A stretch of 64,000 bases of DNA from an uncultured Maricaulis sp. Its GTDB lineage: Bacteria; Pseudomonadota; Alphaproteobacteria; Caulobacterales; Maricaulaceae. The position numbers and the translations under genes are program-made. Of the stretch, positions 22,258 to 31,143 are shown piece by piece. The stretch covers positions 62,001 to 126,000 of the forward strand of contig NZ_CAMYLS010000007.1 in assembly GCF_947259345.1 (NCBI RefSeq), in the 5' to 3' direction. Position 1 is the stretch's first letter; each line of letters starts with the position of its first letter. The notes under the pieces were generated by a model. The model was not told the DNA's origin. It did no database searches and saw only the letters and a program-made list of their open reading frames with translations.

Positions 22258-23631
22258 TCAGTCAATCTCGTAGGTATTGCCGGCCTGACCCGCATCGTCT
22301 GGTGGAGCCAGAATATCCGACAGCGACAAACGACGGGGCGCACCGGGCACATCGACATCAGGCGCGATCGCCGGACCGGAGAAATATCGAACACCGGCCG
22401 ACATGGCCGCTTCCAGCAAGGCCGTATTCTCGACCTCCAGCAACGATGTCTCGGCCGTCATTGCCTGGGCGGTCGTGACCCAATCGACACAGGATATCAG
22501 ATCCTTGTCACCCGCGCCGTCATGATTGAGACGCGCAGGCGCATCGGCGGTGAAGATACCAATGCCACAGCTTTCGAAGCGGTCCAGCCCTGGGTGGTCG
22601 AACCGGTGATGCACCAGGACATAGGCGCCGAAATGCTTCATCGATCGACAGACCTCCTGGAGCTGCGCCATCGGCGCACCGTCCGGCACGCCGTCAATGC
22701 GCAGCAGGAAGAAGCGCCGCGCCGAATCAGGGATCGGCTGTAGCACGCTGAAATACTCCATCCGCCGGGACACCGAGGACAGGCTGTCATAGTGCACCGG
22801 CACAATGATCATGCTGGCATGGCCGGCCGCCCGGGCCTTCTGGAAGCCGCGCTGGGCGGCAAGGGCTGTCGCGCGATCCAGTTGGCGGTGCGTCTCGCGA
22901 TCCGGAACACCGGTCAGTGTATCTCGCCCGTAGCTGGCAAAGCCGCCAATAACCTTGCGGGCAACGCAGATATGGTGACTGACAAAGGATTTTCGGCTGT
23001 CCCAGGTGGGCATGAAGGCAAAATCATCCCAACTGACAGAAGCGCCATTCCGGCGGCTGGCAGGCTCTTCCACCCGTGAGGGTTTGCCTTGCGCGACGGA
23101 CTTTGGTGCATTCACCCAGCGAGTCTTGCCATCATCATCGCGGGGCAGAACCGGTACAGATTGCCAAGGCGTTTCCAATGGCGCCGGCATCTCGCTAGCG
23201 GAGTCGACCGGCTCGGTCGCAGGCTTTTCCAGATCATGAGGCTGAGCTCGCGCGACGATATCGAGTAGTTCCACCGTGGGAACATCGCGGGCTTCTGCCT
23301 CGGCCTTGACATCCTCAAGCCCGCTCTCGCCCAGGAAGAAGGCATTCAGCTCGCCCGCGATCGCGTCGACCATGTCTTGCGCAGCGTCGACATCAGCCGC
23401 GCGGAAGATAATCAGGAAGCCGCCCTGAACGCGGATCATCACGTCTTCCGGCCCGATGCGATTCTCGATGAATTGCGTCGATGTTTCGTAGACCTTGTCA
23501 CGAAGGCGCGGCCAGTCGGGGCCAGCGCGCACTCGCACGCGCTCGAGGTTGAGAAACTGGAACTGCCCCATATCGACGGACTGGCGTCCGGCGAGGGCCT
23601 GTTTCAGTTTCTGTCGTAAATCAGGTGGCAT
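22258..23631 (-). CDS. Hypothetical protein with degenerate GGDEF-like and EAL-like regions
   Basis: I recognise no exact family. In this 457-residue protein, [18 protein letters not shown] (about 59-76) resembles the strand-turn-strand of a GGDEF domain with its signature lost. The C-terminal part (about 300-435), ending [20 protein letters not shown], resembles the last strands of EAL phosphodiesterase domains. The EAL, DDFGTG and other metal ligands are not evident. A proline- and charge-rich linker (about 140-205) joins the halves. If correct it is an inactive c-di-GMP-related scaffold. This is an inference from pattern only. Confidence 0.6.
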   Translation of the reverse strand: MPPDLRQKLKQALAGRQSVDMGQFQFLNLERVRVRAGPDWPRLRDKVYETSTQFIENRIGPEDVMIRVQGGFLIIFRAADVDAAQDMVDAIAGELNAFFLGESGLEDVKAEAEARDVPTVELLDIVARAQPHDLEKPATEPVDSASEMPAPLETPWQSVPVLPRDDDGKTRWVNAPKSVAQGKPSRVEEPASRRNGASVSWDDFAFMPTWDSRKSFVSHHICVARKVIGGFASYGRDTLTGVPDRETHRQLDRATALAAQRGFQKARAAGHASMIIVPVHYDSLSSVSRRMEYFSVLQPIPDSARRFFLLRIDGVPDGAPMAQLQEVCRSMKHFGAYVLVHHRFDHPGLDRFESCGIGIFTADAPARLNHDGAGDKDLISCVDWVTTAQAMTAETSLLEVENTALLEAAMSAGVRYFSGPAIAPDVDVPGAPRRLSLSDILAPPDDAGQAGNTYEID

Positions 23632-23714
23632 GCGGTGACCATTCGTGTCGGGACCTCCCGAGACGCACAGTCTGCCGCATCATGTCTTGCAAATGTGTAA
23701 GCCCGGCTGCGGGT

Positions 23715-24143
23715 TTAGCGAAGGGTCGCAATAATCGCCCCGTCTATCGAGAGAGCGCCGCCGCCGCGCGCGAACAGATAGAAGCTGATCGCGGCGAATA
23801 CTGCCACCGAGGTCCATGCCTCCGGCAGAACCCAAAACCCGTAAATGGCGCAGGCGATCAACAGGGTCAGCCCGACCAGCCGGGTGAGAAAACCGATAGT
23901 CAACATGAAAGCGATCAAATGCGCGCCCCAGACAGCGATCTGGGCTGTCTGCGCGGCCGAAACAAGCGGGATGTTCCAGACCGTTGCCGCCGCCACCATG
24001 TCCGGCATGACGCCCGGCCAGGCATCCGCATTCGATCGCGCCCAGGCCCAAAGCCCCGGAACGAGCGACAGCCGCAAGACGCCGCCGACAATCCAGTCCG
24101 GCAGGAAACGCTCGGCGCGCGCCGGCTGATCGCTGGATTCCAT
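23715..24143 (-). CDS. DoxX-like small membrane protein, downstream of the buf operon
   Basis: The 142-residue protein has about four hydrophobic segments. HLIAFMLTIGFLTRLVGLTLL resembles the third helix of DoxX-like proteins and parallels LVLGLATRIGALALIGLTLV in its neighbour bufD. It lies 87 nt beyond bufD on the same strand and is likely co-transcribed. DoxX-type proteins occur in bufferin operons; a second, more divergent copy suggests a paired membrane component. Family assignment is tentative. Confidence 0.6.
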   Translation of the reverse strand: MESSDQPARAERFLPDWIVGGVLRLSLVPGLWAWARSNADAWPGVMPDMVAAATVWNIPLVSAAQTAQIAVWGAHLIAFMLTIGFLTRLVGLTLLIACAIYGFWVLPEAWTSVAVFAAISFYLFARGGGALSIDGAIIATLR

Positions 24144-24230
24144 CTCACCCCCCGGTGCTCACTCCACCCGTCCCTCCGGGTGATGCGGATGACCATGCCG
24201 CAGAGGCCAGACCGGTGCAATCAAACGCAC

Positions 24231-24767
24231 CTAAGGCGCGAAATTCCGTCGAAGGATATGGTCCAGAGACACGCGGCCGGGACCGTGGAACACCAGATAG
24301 AGCGCTATGACCAGCCACAGGGCATGGGTGCTCCACCAGGCCTCTGGAAAGATGAAAATCTGTATCACCAGCGTCAGGCCAATGAGCGCGAGCGCCCCGA
24401 TCCGGGTCGCCAAACCCAGAACGAGCATGATGGGAATCACGAATTCGGCAAGCGTGGCCATCCAGGCTGCCCATTCCGGCGGCAGGAGCGGAAGGGCGAA
24501 ATCGGTCCGGAACTGGTGCAATGTCGCAGGTTTGAGATCGAGCGGCAGCTCGGGCACTCGCATCCGGGCCCGTTCGACGGGGAAGTCATTGATCAGCTCG
24601 GTATAGGTGAACAGCTTGCTCGTGTTCACCTTGGTAAGCAGGGAGCGCCAGAATATTCCGGCCAGCGTCAACCGGGCGAGCACGGGGAGGATGTCGGGCG
24701 CCAACCGCGCCGATACCCACTCGAACACCATGTCATGATGGGCTCTCAGGCGATGGATCATAGTCAT
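24231..24767 (-). CDS. bufD: DoxX family membrane protein of the bufferin operon
   Basis: The 178-residue protein has a hydrophilic N-terminus, a first helix near 28-45, a periplasmic-looking loop (about 60-95) and three further helices with VLGLATRIGALALIGLTLVI. This fits the DoxX family. Its ATG overlaps the bufC stop by 4 nt. DoxX-type genes are regular members of bufferin (buf) loci, where they are proposed to act in membrane redox or export steps. The symbol is given by operon position. Confidence 0.8.
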   Translation of the reverse strand: MTMIHRLRAHHDMVFEWVSARLAPDILPVLARLTLAGIFWRSLLTKVNTSKLFTYTELINDFPVERARMRVPELPLDLKPATLHQFRTDFALPLLPPEWAAWMATLAEFVIPIMLVLGLATRIGALALIGLTLVIQIFIFPEAWWSTHALWLVIALYLVFHGPGRVSLDHILRRNFAP

Positions 24768-25546
24768 GGCAAAGCATCTCCGCTCAGATAGCCCCCTGTG
24801 AGTGCCGCCTCGAACGCTCTGGCCGGGTCGAAACCAGCGTGTTGGATGAGCGCATCCTCGCTCGCTTCCGCAAGTGATTGGCCTTCATCGAGACTGGCAA
24901 TAAATCGGACTGAGCCCGGATCGAGCACGACGGATCGCACATCGCCGAACGGGCGCCAGACCAGGACGCCTTGCGCCTTGGGAGCCAGCGTCACCCGCCT
25001 CGCCTCGCTGCGGCCGGATCGGTGTCTTTGCCAAATGCCGTGAACCGGCCAGGCCAGGCACAGCAGTCGGGCGGACGGGTGAAGTCCGGGATTGAGCGCG
25101 GCGATCCTGTCCGGCGGGAGCTGCGCCATCTGCCCCGGCCTGCAGGGCGACGCATCTGCTGCGAGATGCGCTTCCAGCCAGGCCCGGTCGAGGCGGGCGA
25201 TATCGGCAAGATAGGGCAGCGTCCGAGCCGGCTGGTAGCCGTCAACAAAATCCGCAAATCCGCTGCCATACCCGGTCAGACTTCGCGTGCGCGGCGGGCC
25301 CGATTGCCAGAAGGCTTTCGCCATAGGTGAAAAGAAGCGCGCACCGGTCAGCGCGTTGACGACCGGATAGGCCGCGCGCAGAGCTTCGATCGCAGAGGAA
25401 GCGACATTGTTGCAGTAGACCGCCAGTCGAGCCGCGTGCCCGGGTCGCTCCAGATAGGGCCGTGCCGCCTCATGGTCACCGCTCCTAAGGGCGTCTGCGA
25501 AGTCATCGTAAAATTGCCTAGACATGGGCGACTGTGGTTGTGCCAA
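24764..25546 (-). CDS. bufC: HvfC/BufC-type DUF2063 protein, MNIO partner
   Basis: The 260-residue protein begins with the DUF2063 pattern (RQFYDDFADALRSGD), followed by LAVYCNNVASSAIEALRAAYP and the GARFFSPMAKAFWQSGPPR segment typical of the family's N-terminal domain. These proteins bind the precursor peptide and present it to the MNIO enzyme. The start overlaps the end of bufB by 29 nt and the end overlaps bufD by 4 nt. It has no catalytic motif of its own. Assignment is strong from sequence and context together. Confidence 0.9.
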   Translation of the reverse strand: MAQPQSPMSRQFYDDFADALRSGDHEAARPYLERPGHAARLAVYCNNVASSAIEALRAAYPVVNALTGARFFSPMAKAFWQSGPPRTRSLTGYGSGFADFVDGYQPARTLPYLADIARLDRAWLEAHLAADASPCRPGQMAQLPPDRIAALNPGLHPSARLLCLAWPVHGIWQRHRSGRSEARRVTLAPKAQGVLVWRPFGDVRSVVLDPGSVRFIASLDEGQSLAEASEDALIQHAGFDPARAFEAALTGGYLSGDALP

Positions 25547-26372
25547 GCGACGCCAGGCGACGTGCTGCCTGCTCGCGCTCCGCCATCAGCTGCCCGAAGG
25601 CTGGCAAATGCGTGTCGCGTTCGATCAGGGTCGGGCGAGGGCCGATCAGGGCAATAACCGTCTCGAAAAGCCGCCAGACCGGTTTGGCGACCGGTGCACC
25701 ATGGGTGTCGATCAATAAATGTTCACCCAGCCCTGTATCCGCCTCATGCCCGGCCAAATGGATTTCACCCACGGCGTCCGCCGGAATCCGGCGTAGCCAG
25801 TCCTGCACGTCAAAGCCGATATTCTGGGCCCCGAGATAGAGGTTATTGACGTCCAACAGGAGGCCGCAGCCGGTCCGGCGGACCGTCTCGGCGAGAAAGT
25901 CAGCCTCATCGCCATCGCCCTCGAGCCGGACATAGCGCGCCGGGTTTTCAATCAGGATCTGCCGTCCCAGCGCGGTCTGCATGATGTCGACATTGCGACA
26001 GAAAATATCCAGAGCCGTCTGCGTCATCGGGACAGGAAGAAGATCCGGGAACCAGACATCGCCGAGCGCCGACCAGGCGAGATGCTCGGAGATCAGCACA
26101 GGCTCATAGCGGTCGACAAGGCGCGACCAGTTCGCCAAGTGGTGTGGGTCCGGTCGGTCCGGCCCGCCAAGCGACATGGCCACGCCGTGCAGGCTGAGGG
26201 GATGAACCTCGCGGATCGCGTCCAGCCAGCGAAGTCGCGGGCCGCCTTCCGACACGTAGTTTTCGGGATGAATTTCGAACCAGAGGCCGTCCGCCCGCGC
26301 CTCCAACGCCGAACGAAAATGCTCGGGCTTCAGGCTGATGCCTGCAACGGGGGACGTGTCGGGAAGCGCCAT
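25518..26372 (-). CDS. bufB: MNIO (DUF692) peptide-modifying oxidase of the bufferin operon
   Basis: MNIO enzymes are multinuclear non-haem iron oxidases that modify RiPP precursors; BufB converts precursor cysteines to thiooxazoles. The 284-residue protein shows the family metal-binding set in order: WFEIHPENY, SLHGVAMSLG, ISEHLAWS, LIENPARY, LLLDVNNLYLGAQN, EIHLAGHEAD, LLIDTHGAPV and LIERD. The ATG at 26372 has GAGAGG upstream; earlier in-frame codons lack similarity. It follows the bufA precursor by 50 nt and overlaps bufC. Confidence 0.93.
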   Translation of the reverse strand: MALPDTSPVAGISLKPEHFRSALEARADGLWFEIHPENYVSEGGPRLRWLDAIREVHPLSLHGVAMSLGGPDRPDPHHLANWSRLVDRYEPVLISEHLAWSALGDVWFPDLLPVPMTQTALDIFCRNVDIMQTALGRQILIENPARYVRLEGDGDEADFLAETVRRTGCGLLLDVNNLYLGAQNIGFDVQDWLRRIPADAVGEIHLAGHEADTGLGEHLLIDTHGAPVAKPVWRLFETVIALIGPRPTLIERDTHLPAFGQLMAEREQAARRLASLGTTTVAHV

Positions 26373-26422
26373 GGCGAACAGCCTCTCAAGGGGTCGGCGT
26401 GACCAACCCCCTGAGCTTCGGA

Positions 26423-26713
26423 TCAGGGACGCTCGATGGGGGTCAGGGACCCAGTGCCATAGGGTGTCTGGATCGACTCGCATGTACCCTCAGGCACATA
26501 GGTCCAGGCATTGCCCTGATAGTCGACTGTGGACGTACCGGCGCAGGATGTGCCCGGGCCCGCGGCGCAGTCATTCTCACCGGCCAGTGCAATGCCATAA
26601 CATTGCTCCATCTCCTCGGCAGTCGTCGATATACTCGCCTGAGCCGCGGCGCCTGACAGAGACAGGGCAAGGGCGGATACGGCAAGGGCAGTGGTACGTG
26701 TAGGGGCTTTCAT
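26423..26713 (-). CDS. bufA: Bufferin precursor peptide (DUF2282)
   Basis: This 96-residue protein is the likely substrate of the adjacent MNIO. It has a Sec-type signal peptide (about 1-26, ending AAAQA), then a core with four cysteines at 38, 49, 57 and 78 in [25 protein letters not shown] and [10 protein letters not shown], the DUF2282 pattern. In Caulobacter, homologous bufferins have modified cysteines and bind copper in the periplasm. The ATG at 26713 follows GGAG by about 11 nt. It is first in the operon with bufB, bufC and bufD. Confidence 0.92.
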   Translation of the reverse strand: MKAPTRTTALAVSALALSLSGAAAQASISTTAEEMEQCYGIALAGENDCAAGPGTSCAGTSTVDYQGNAWTYVPEGTCESIQTPYGTGSLTPIERP

Positions 26714-27067
26714 CGTGTGCGATCTCCAGCTTGGGTGACGACCGGAACGACCTGCTGGCCGCCCGGACACCCAGACACTGACGCCACGGCGCTTCGCACG
26801 CCAATCACGTAGCCGCGCAGGGCGTCACCTTCGCGTGACTGTCTTTCAATGCAGCCTCCGCATTCCGTCAGGCCTCCGTGAACAAGGCGACTGGTGACAG
26901 ACCAAAGACGCGCACATTGTTGCTGCCGCAGCGCCGATCAAGCTTTGCCCACCGGCTTTGCTCAGCCGCCCGGGCGGTGGACATCGGCGCTACAATCAGG
27001 ATCTGACAACCCGGCTCGAACCCGTATGGAGCGCGTTGCCAGGCACAGCCCCGACACGTTTCCCAGA
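26714..27067. other. 354-bp non-coding region upstream of bufA
   Basis: This gap must hold the buf operon promoter, read on the minus strand, and the end of the DUF3108 transcript. It contains a 12-bp palindrome CCGCCCGGGCGG (26966-26977) without a T-run. I could not identify a clear sigma-70 or ECF promoter and see no gene or RNA in it. Confidence 0.5.
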
Positions 27068-27790
27068 TCAGTCCGCCGGTGCGACAAATCTCATGGGCTG
27101 GCCGCCAACATCAATGCGAACGATCCGGCCACTGTCGCGATCGATGTAGATATCGTTGGGTGGCGTCCCGCCACGCTGCTCGATGTGGAGGGTCTGGAAC
27201 ACACCAGCCGGGGTTTCAATTTCTGCCTCGCCGACTGCCGTAAGCGTCACGGCTTCTTCCGTATTGGTCATCGTGGCGAACCAGTTGAACGACACGCTCT
27301 CGCCGACTTCGAATGGAAACGCCGCGGCGACCAGGAAGTAGCTGGCGCGCAGTATCGTACCACCCGTCAACTCGGACGCGAGCGGCCGCGAATTGACGCC
27401 CGATCCCGGTTGAACGATCTGGAGACTCCCGGCCGCCGAGCCTGGCTCGAAGTCAACGTCGAACACATAGTAATTGGCGCCCTGGTGGAAGCGAATATCG
27501 CTGGAGACCGGCGCGAGTCCCTCCCGGCGCAAACGGACTTCCATCGTCTCGTATACCTCGCCGGAAGCCCACATGGTCCGGTCATAGAGGACGATATCCT
27601 CGCCCTCCGCATGCCAGCCATAGCGCATAAATCCATCCGGTTCGCCTTCATACTGAAGCTCCAGATAGACCTCGCCCTCGTTCAAACGCTCCGGATCGAG
27701 CCGAGACTCCCAATCGCTGGACTGGGCCTGGACAGGCAGGCTGGCAAGGGCCGCCGCCGAAAGGGCGGCAAGACAGGTCATTTTCATCAT
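27068..27790 (-). CDS. Secreted DUF3108-like protein
   Basis: The 240-residue protein has a signal peptide (MMKMTCLAALSAAALASLPVQAQ) and a beta-rich body. Features such as FRYG-like FMRYGWHAEGED, the segment RFHQGANYYVFDVDFEPG, and a late strand GEAEIETPAGVFQTLHIE followed by IYIDRDSGRIVRIDV match DUF3108-type periplasmic proteins. The ATG at 27790 has GGGAG about 5 nt upstream. Function is unknown. It lies upstream of the buf operon on the same strand, but 354 bp apart, so is probably separate. Confidence 0.75.
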   Translation of the reverse strand: MMKMTCLAALSAAALASLPVQAQSSDWESRLDPERLNEGEVYLELQYEGEPDGFMRYGWHAEGEDIVLYDRTMWASGEVYETMEVRLRREGLAPVSSDIRFHQGANYYVFDVDFEPGSAAGSLQIVQPGSGVNSRPLASELTGGTILRASYFLVAAAFPFEVGESVSFNWFATMTNTEEAVTLTAVGEAEIETPAGVFQTLHIEQRGGTPPNDIYIDRDSGRIVRIDVGGQPMRFVAPAD

Positions 27791-27860
27791 GTATCTCCCA
27801 ACGCCCAAGCCGGGAGGGGGACGCTTTCATGTTGCCGATGTCGGCAGTCTTTCCGTCACA

Positions 27861-28268
27861 TTAACTCCCGACAATGACCCCAAACAAGGTCGTGAACATC
27901 AGTCGACCCGGCACGAAGGCGAACAGCCCCGGAATCATCAAGGCCGCGAAAAAGAGCGAAACCGCATTCTTTCGATGACCCGCAAGGTCGCCACGGCGGA
28001 TACTCCAGACCAGACCCGCGAGGCCGATCAGCGTCACCGGGACAAAGAGATGGATCCAGGAGAAGGCACCATCATTGATCTGGCGGATAAAGATCGCGCT
28101 GACGGCGGTCGTGGCCATCAATGCGACAAAGATCATGCCCAACACCCGGTGGGGGAGAAGCCCCTTGGGGCCTAGCCATTGCACGAGGCCCACCGCCATC
28201 GAAGTCAGCGCGCACAGCGCATGAACCTGCACGACCCACGGGGCCTGGAAGAAGGCATCCATATTCAT
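27861..28268 (-). CDS. DUF2306 family membrane protein
   Basis: The 135-residue protein has four hydrophobic segments and the DUF2306 features: HRVLGMIFVALMATTAVSA, the FSWIHLFVPVTL segment, RRGDLAGHRKN and a final PGLFAFVPGRLM. Histidines near helix ends are conserved in the family, but no function is established. Its ATG at 28268 lies one base after the stop codon of the carotenoid oxygenase gene (TGAGATG), so the two are translationally coupled. A longer upstream frame overlapping that gene is spurious. Confidence 0.85.
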   Translation of the reverse strand: MNMDAFFQAPWVVQVHALCALTSMAVGLVQWLGPKGLLPHRVLGMIFVALMATTAVSAIFIRQINDGAFSWIHLFVPVTLIGLAGLVWSIRRGDLAGHRKNAVSLFFAALMIPGLFAFVPGRLMFTTLFGVIVGS

Positions 28269-28269
28269 C

Positions 28270-29793
28270 TCAGGCCAACCTGCCCGAACGCCAGCAGCCA
28301 TGGAATCCAAACGGGCAGGCATAGCCCAGCCGCCAGCTCGCCACCGGACCATCGGACAAATGCCCGGCATTGAACAAATGCAGCTCGGTGCGGCGAGCCC
28401 CCGCGTTGAGCGCGGTGTGGAGGATCCAGCCCTGCCCCTCCGGCGCGTCCGGTGCAGCGGGTATAAAGAGTGGCTCCTCGACATAGATGTCCGGGCCGTG
28501 GTCGAACGCGTCGTGCGCGCCGGTGTGCAAATTGCGCCGCTCGATCCGCGTCGCGCCGCGCGGTTGATCTGCATCCCAGGCGATATGCCAGGTGTCGCGC
28601 CGGCGCAAGCCGGTCAGTCGCGGATCGACCTGCGGGAATTCGATATAGCCCGCGCCCAGCGCCTCGACCCGGCTACGACCACCCGGTGCCAAGGTGACCA
28701 GCATGTGCCGGCTCTGGGAATCCGTCTGGGTTTCGGCCTGACCCCGCATGACGTCATAGGCCCCCGCCATGGCAAAGCGCGCATCCTGCGACAGCGCAGC
28801 GTCAAGCCGGATCGTACCATCCGCCTCCTCCCAGGCGCCACCGAAATGGAAGAGGAAGCCGGGCGGCAATTCCCACGACCGACGCACGGACCAGTCATTC
28901 TTGTCCACCGCGATCGCTAGCATGGGGGCGTCTTCATCGAACTGGAAACTCTCGATGAAGGGGAGGCGCATCCGGTCGAAGCGGTAGCTGCCGACCAGGA
29001 AGACCAGCGAGTGCTCGGTGATCACAAAGTCATGCACCATCCCGCCGGGCACATCATTGAGAAGGCCTGCATCGAGCAGTGTCCCGTCCGGCCCGATTTT
29101 CCAGAGGATCAGCCGAGCGCCCGGCGCATCCTGACCGAAATTCCAGACAATGCCGGTTTCGGGCTCCCGTTTTGGGTGCGCAGAGAAGGGAACGCCGTCC
29201 AGACCATTGCCCCAGCGCCGGGCACCCCGACTGTCCAGCGTATCCGGGTCGATCGACCAGGCGGATCCGCCTTCCCAGAGTGCGAGGAGTTCATCGCCGA
29301 GCAGGATGACAGAGGTGTTGGCGACATTCATGTCGTCCGGCCCCGTCAGCCCGCCCGGCTGAGGGGGCACCGAGCCGAGTGCGGGCACGATAAAACGTCC
29401 CGCCGCTTCCTCGATCTGCCACTTATCGGTCTCGATGAAACGCCCGCGATGATGCACCCCGTCCGGACCGATCTGCCAGGACTGAAGAAAGCCATCACCG
29501 TCGAACCAGTGCCGATAGCGCCAGTCCTGTCGCGAGAACCGGCCCGGTCCATTGCGATAGAGCGTGCCGGTGAACCCGTCCGGCACGTGTCCCGAAATCA
29601 ACTCGGCCCGGCTATCGAACCCGGCAGCCGGGGCGTCCCGGACAATCAATGTCCAGGGATCGTTCGCCGCGGCGGCCTGATAGTCCATAAAGACCGGATC
29701 GCCCTGGCGCGCGAAGGCCGGCGTATTGAACGCAGCGGCGCCTCCGGCAGCGGCGAGGAGTTGGAGCGCGTCTCGACGGGACAGGGCGGTCAT
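28270..29793 (-). CDS. Tat-exported carotenoid cleavage oxygenase
   Basis: Carotenoid oxygenases cleave polyene or stilbene double bonds using iron held by four histidines. In this 507-residue protein the ligands are H206 (SAHPKRE), H254 (GGMVHDFVITEH), H316 (FLFHFGGAWEE) and H498 (PFGFHGCW). The N-terminus MTALSRRDALQLLAAAGGAA carries a twin-arginine signal, implying folded export to the periplasm. The ATG at 29793 starts this signal; the longer frame lacks similarity. It is followed by a DUF2306 gene and preceded by DUF2141. Confidence 0.92.
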   Translation of the reverse strand: MTALSRRDALQLLAAAGGAAAFNTPAFARQGDPVFMDYQAAAANDPWTLIVRDAPAAGFDSRAELISGHVPDGFTGTLYRNGPGRFSRQDWRYRHWFDGDGFLQSWQIGPDGVHHRGRFIETDKWQIEEAAGRFIVPALGSVPPQPGGLTGPDDMNVANTSVILLGDELLALWEGGSAWSIDPDTLDSRGARRWGNGLDGVPFSAHPKREPETGIVWNFGQDAPGARLILWKIGPDGTLLDAGLLNDVPGGMVHDFVITEHSLVFLVGSYRFDRMRLPFIESFQFDEDAPMLAIAVDKNDWSVRRSWELPPGFLFHFGGAWEEADGTIRLDAALSQDARFAMAGAYDVMRGQAETQTDSQSRHMLVTLAPGGRSRVEALGAGYIEFPQVDPRLTGLRRRDTWHIAWDADQPRGATRIERRNLHTGAHDAFDHGPDIYVEEPLFIPAAPDAPEGQGWILHTALNAGARRTELHLFNAGHLSDGPVASWRLGYACPFGFHGCWRSGRLA

Positions 29794-29803
29794 GGCGCTC
29801 TCC

Positions 29804-30253
29804 CTATTCGAAGCGAATGGCGTGGACGGTGCCGTCGGCGGCGACGTCAAACACTGCGGCATCCCAATTCGGCGGACCGAAACGGCCACGGGCATTGTTG
29901 GAAAAGGCGAAGGGCTCACTGGGGATGCCCATGAGATTGGTATCCATCTCACCATTGGCATTCACGTCGTGATACATTTTCACGCCGTAGCGACCGGCTG
30001 GCAGGTCTTCGAACACCGCCACGACCTGACCGCCGGACACTTCTGCACGCGTCCCGGCAACAGCGCTGCCGGAGTCCCAGGACGCCTCGCTGTCATAGAT
30101 GCCGATCATCACGAAGCCTTCGGAAGGGGCGACTCCGGCAATCTCCAGGGTCAATGCCGCCTTGCTGTCCTCGGCGCTGGACAGGCCCGCGAGGCTCGCG
30201 GCCAGAACAGAGGCAGACAGCAGGGTCTTTGTCAGGGTCTTCATGGTGTTCAT
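29804..30253 (-). CDS. Secreted DUF2141 protein
   Basis: The 149-residue protein starts MNTMKTLTKTLLSASVLAASL, a signal peptide ending near SSAED. It has the DUF2141 signature MYHDVNANGEMDTNLMGIP followed by FSNNARGRFGPP. These are small beta-sandwich periplasmic proteins of unknown function. AAGGAG lies 8 nt before the ATG at 30253; further start codons lie 6-9 nt upstream. The gene is 10 nt before the carotenoid oxygenase gene and so heads a three-gene unit with it and DUF2306. It diverges from the LytTR gene. Confidence 0.88.
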   Translation of the reverse strand: MNTMKTLTKTLLSASVLAASLAGLSSAEDSKAALTLEIAGVAPSEGFVMIGIYDSEASWDSGSAVAGTRAEVSGGQVVAVFEDLPAGRYGVKMYHDVNANGEMDTNLMGIPSEPFAFSNNARGRFGPPNWDAAVFDVAADGTVHAIRFE

Positions 30254-30393
30254 TGTCATCACTCCTTGGCGGCCGGACGTCCGGCGTGTTCGAGAGGAGT
30301 GATGGCCGGCTCGGCGATCCGCCGCGAGCGCCTTTGCGCAAACGGGCTGCCAGACTTCGCGAATTGCGCTAGGTGTTCGTTCGCGCTTCGCGA

Positions 30394-31143
30394 ATGACGG
30401 TGACCATGACGCTCAAACGCCTGAAACCCCTGTTGGTGAACATCGCCGCGATCCTGGCCTTGGGGACATTCCTGTCCATTCTGGGCCCCTATAATTCACA
30501 CAATTTCGGTATTCCAGGCGTGTGGTTTTACTGGACCGGCCTGATGGCACTGGGTTGGGGGTCCGGATCACTCTTCACCTGGCTGTTTGATCGCTACCTG
30601 CCGGACTGGCCCCGTGCAGCAACCGGCCTGGCCCTGTCCGTGCTGGTCAGCCTCCCGGTCTTTCTGGCCGTCGCGGGCATCCAGGCGATGATCGGAGCTC
30701 CCTTCGAGCTGGCGGTCGCGCCGATCGTCTTCTTCTTCGTCTGGGTCATCTCGGCAGCCGTTGTGACCATCTCGATTCTGACGGAGCGGAATCGCCCCGC
30801 TTCGGAAAGTCCCGGCCCGCCCGTCGCGAGCCGCGCCCTGACCGACAAGCTCCCTCATCGCCTGAGACGCGCGAGTCTAATCGCCATGGTCGCCGAAGAC
30901 CATTATCTGCGTGTTCATACCGACAAGGGAGAGGCGCTGATTCTGATGCGTCTAAGTGATGCGATCACCGCTGCCGACGCTCTCGATGGCGCGCGGACGC
31001 ACCGATCCTGGTGGGTGGCGCGGGAGGCGGTGGAGAGGGTCGACCGCGGGGATGGCCGGGCGAGGCTGATCCTGAACGGCAATATCGAAGCGCCGGTCAG
31101 TCGCACCTATGCGCCCAAACTGCGCGAAGCCGGCTGGTATTAG
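30394..31143 (+). CDS. Membrane-anchored LytTR transcriptional regulator
   Basis: The roughly 249-residue protein has four N-terminal transmembrane helices (within about 12-130) and a C-terminal LytTR DNA-binding domain, with LIAMVAEDHYLRVHTDKG, the loop MRLSDAI and RTHRSWWVAREAV, then RTYAPKLREAGWY at the end. Such regulators sense membrane or small-molecule signals without a kinase. GTG at 30373 and ATG at 30406 are alternative starts. It diverges from the DUF2141-carotenoid oxygenase operon and is a candidate regulator of it. Confidence 0.88.
   Translation: MTVTMTLKRLKPLLVNIAAILALGTFLSILGPYNSHNFGIPGVWFYWTGLMALGWGSGSLFTWLFDRYLPDWPRAATGLALSVLVSLPVFLAVAGIQAMIGAPFELAVAPIVFFFVWVISAAVVTISILTERNRPASESPGPPVASRALTDKLPHRLRRASLIAMVAEDHYLRVHTDKGEALILMRLSDAITAADALDGARTHRSWWVAREAVERVDRGDGRARLILNGNIEAPVSRTYAPKLREAGWY

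Noticed and set aside
23715-26713. The MNIO locus as a methanobactin cluster
   Set aside because: The precursor is a 96-residue DUF2282 protein with a Sec signal, not a short MbnA peptide, and there is no MbnC, TonB receptor or MATE exporter. The gene set is that of bufferins.
26966-26977. Palindrome CCGCCCGGGCGG as a terminator or operator
   Set aside because: It is only 12 bp, fully GC, with no T-run and no second copy nearby. It may be chance at this base composition.
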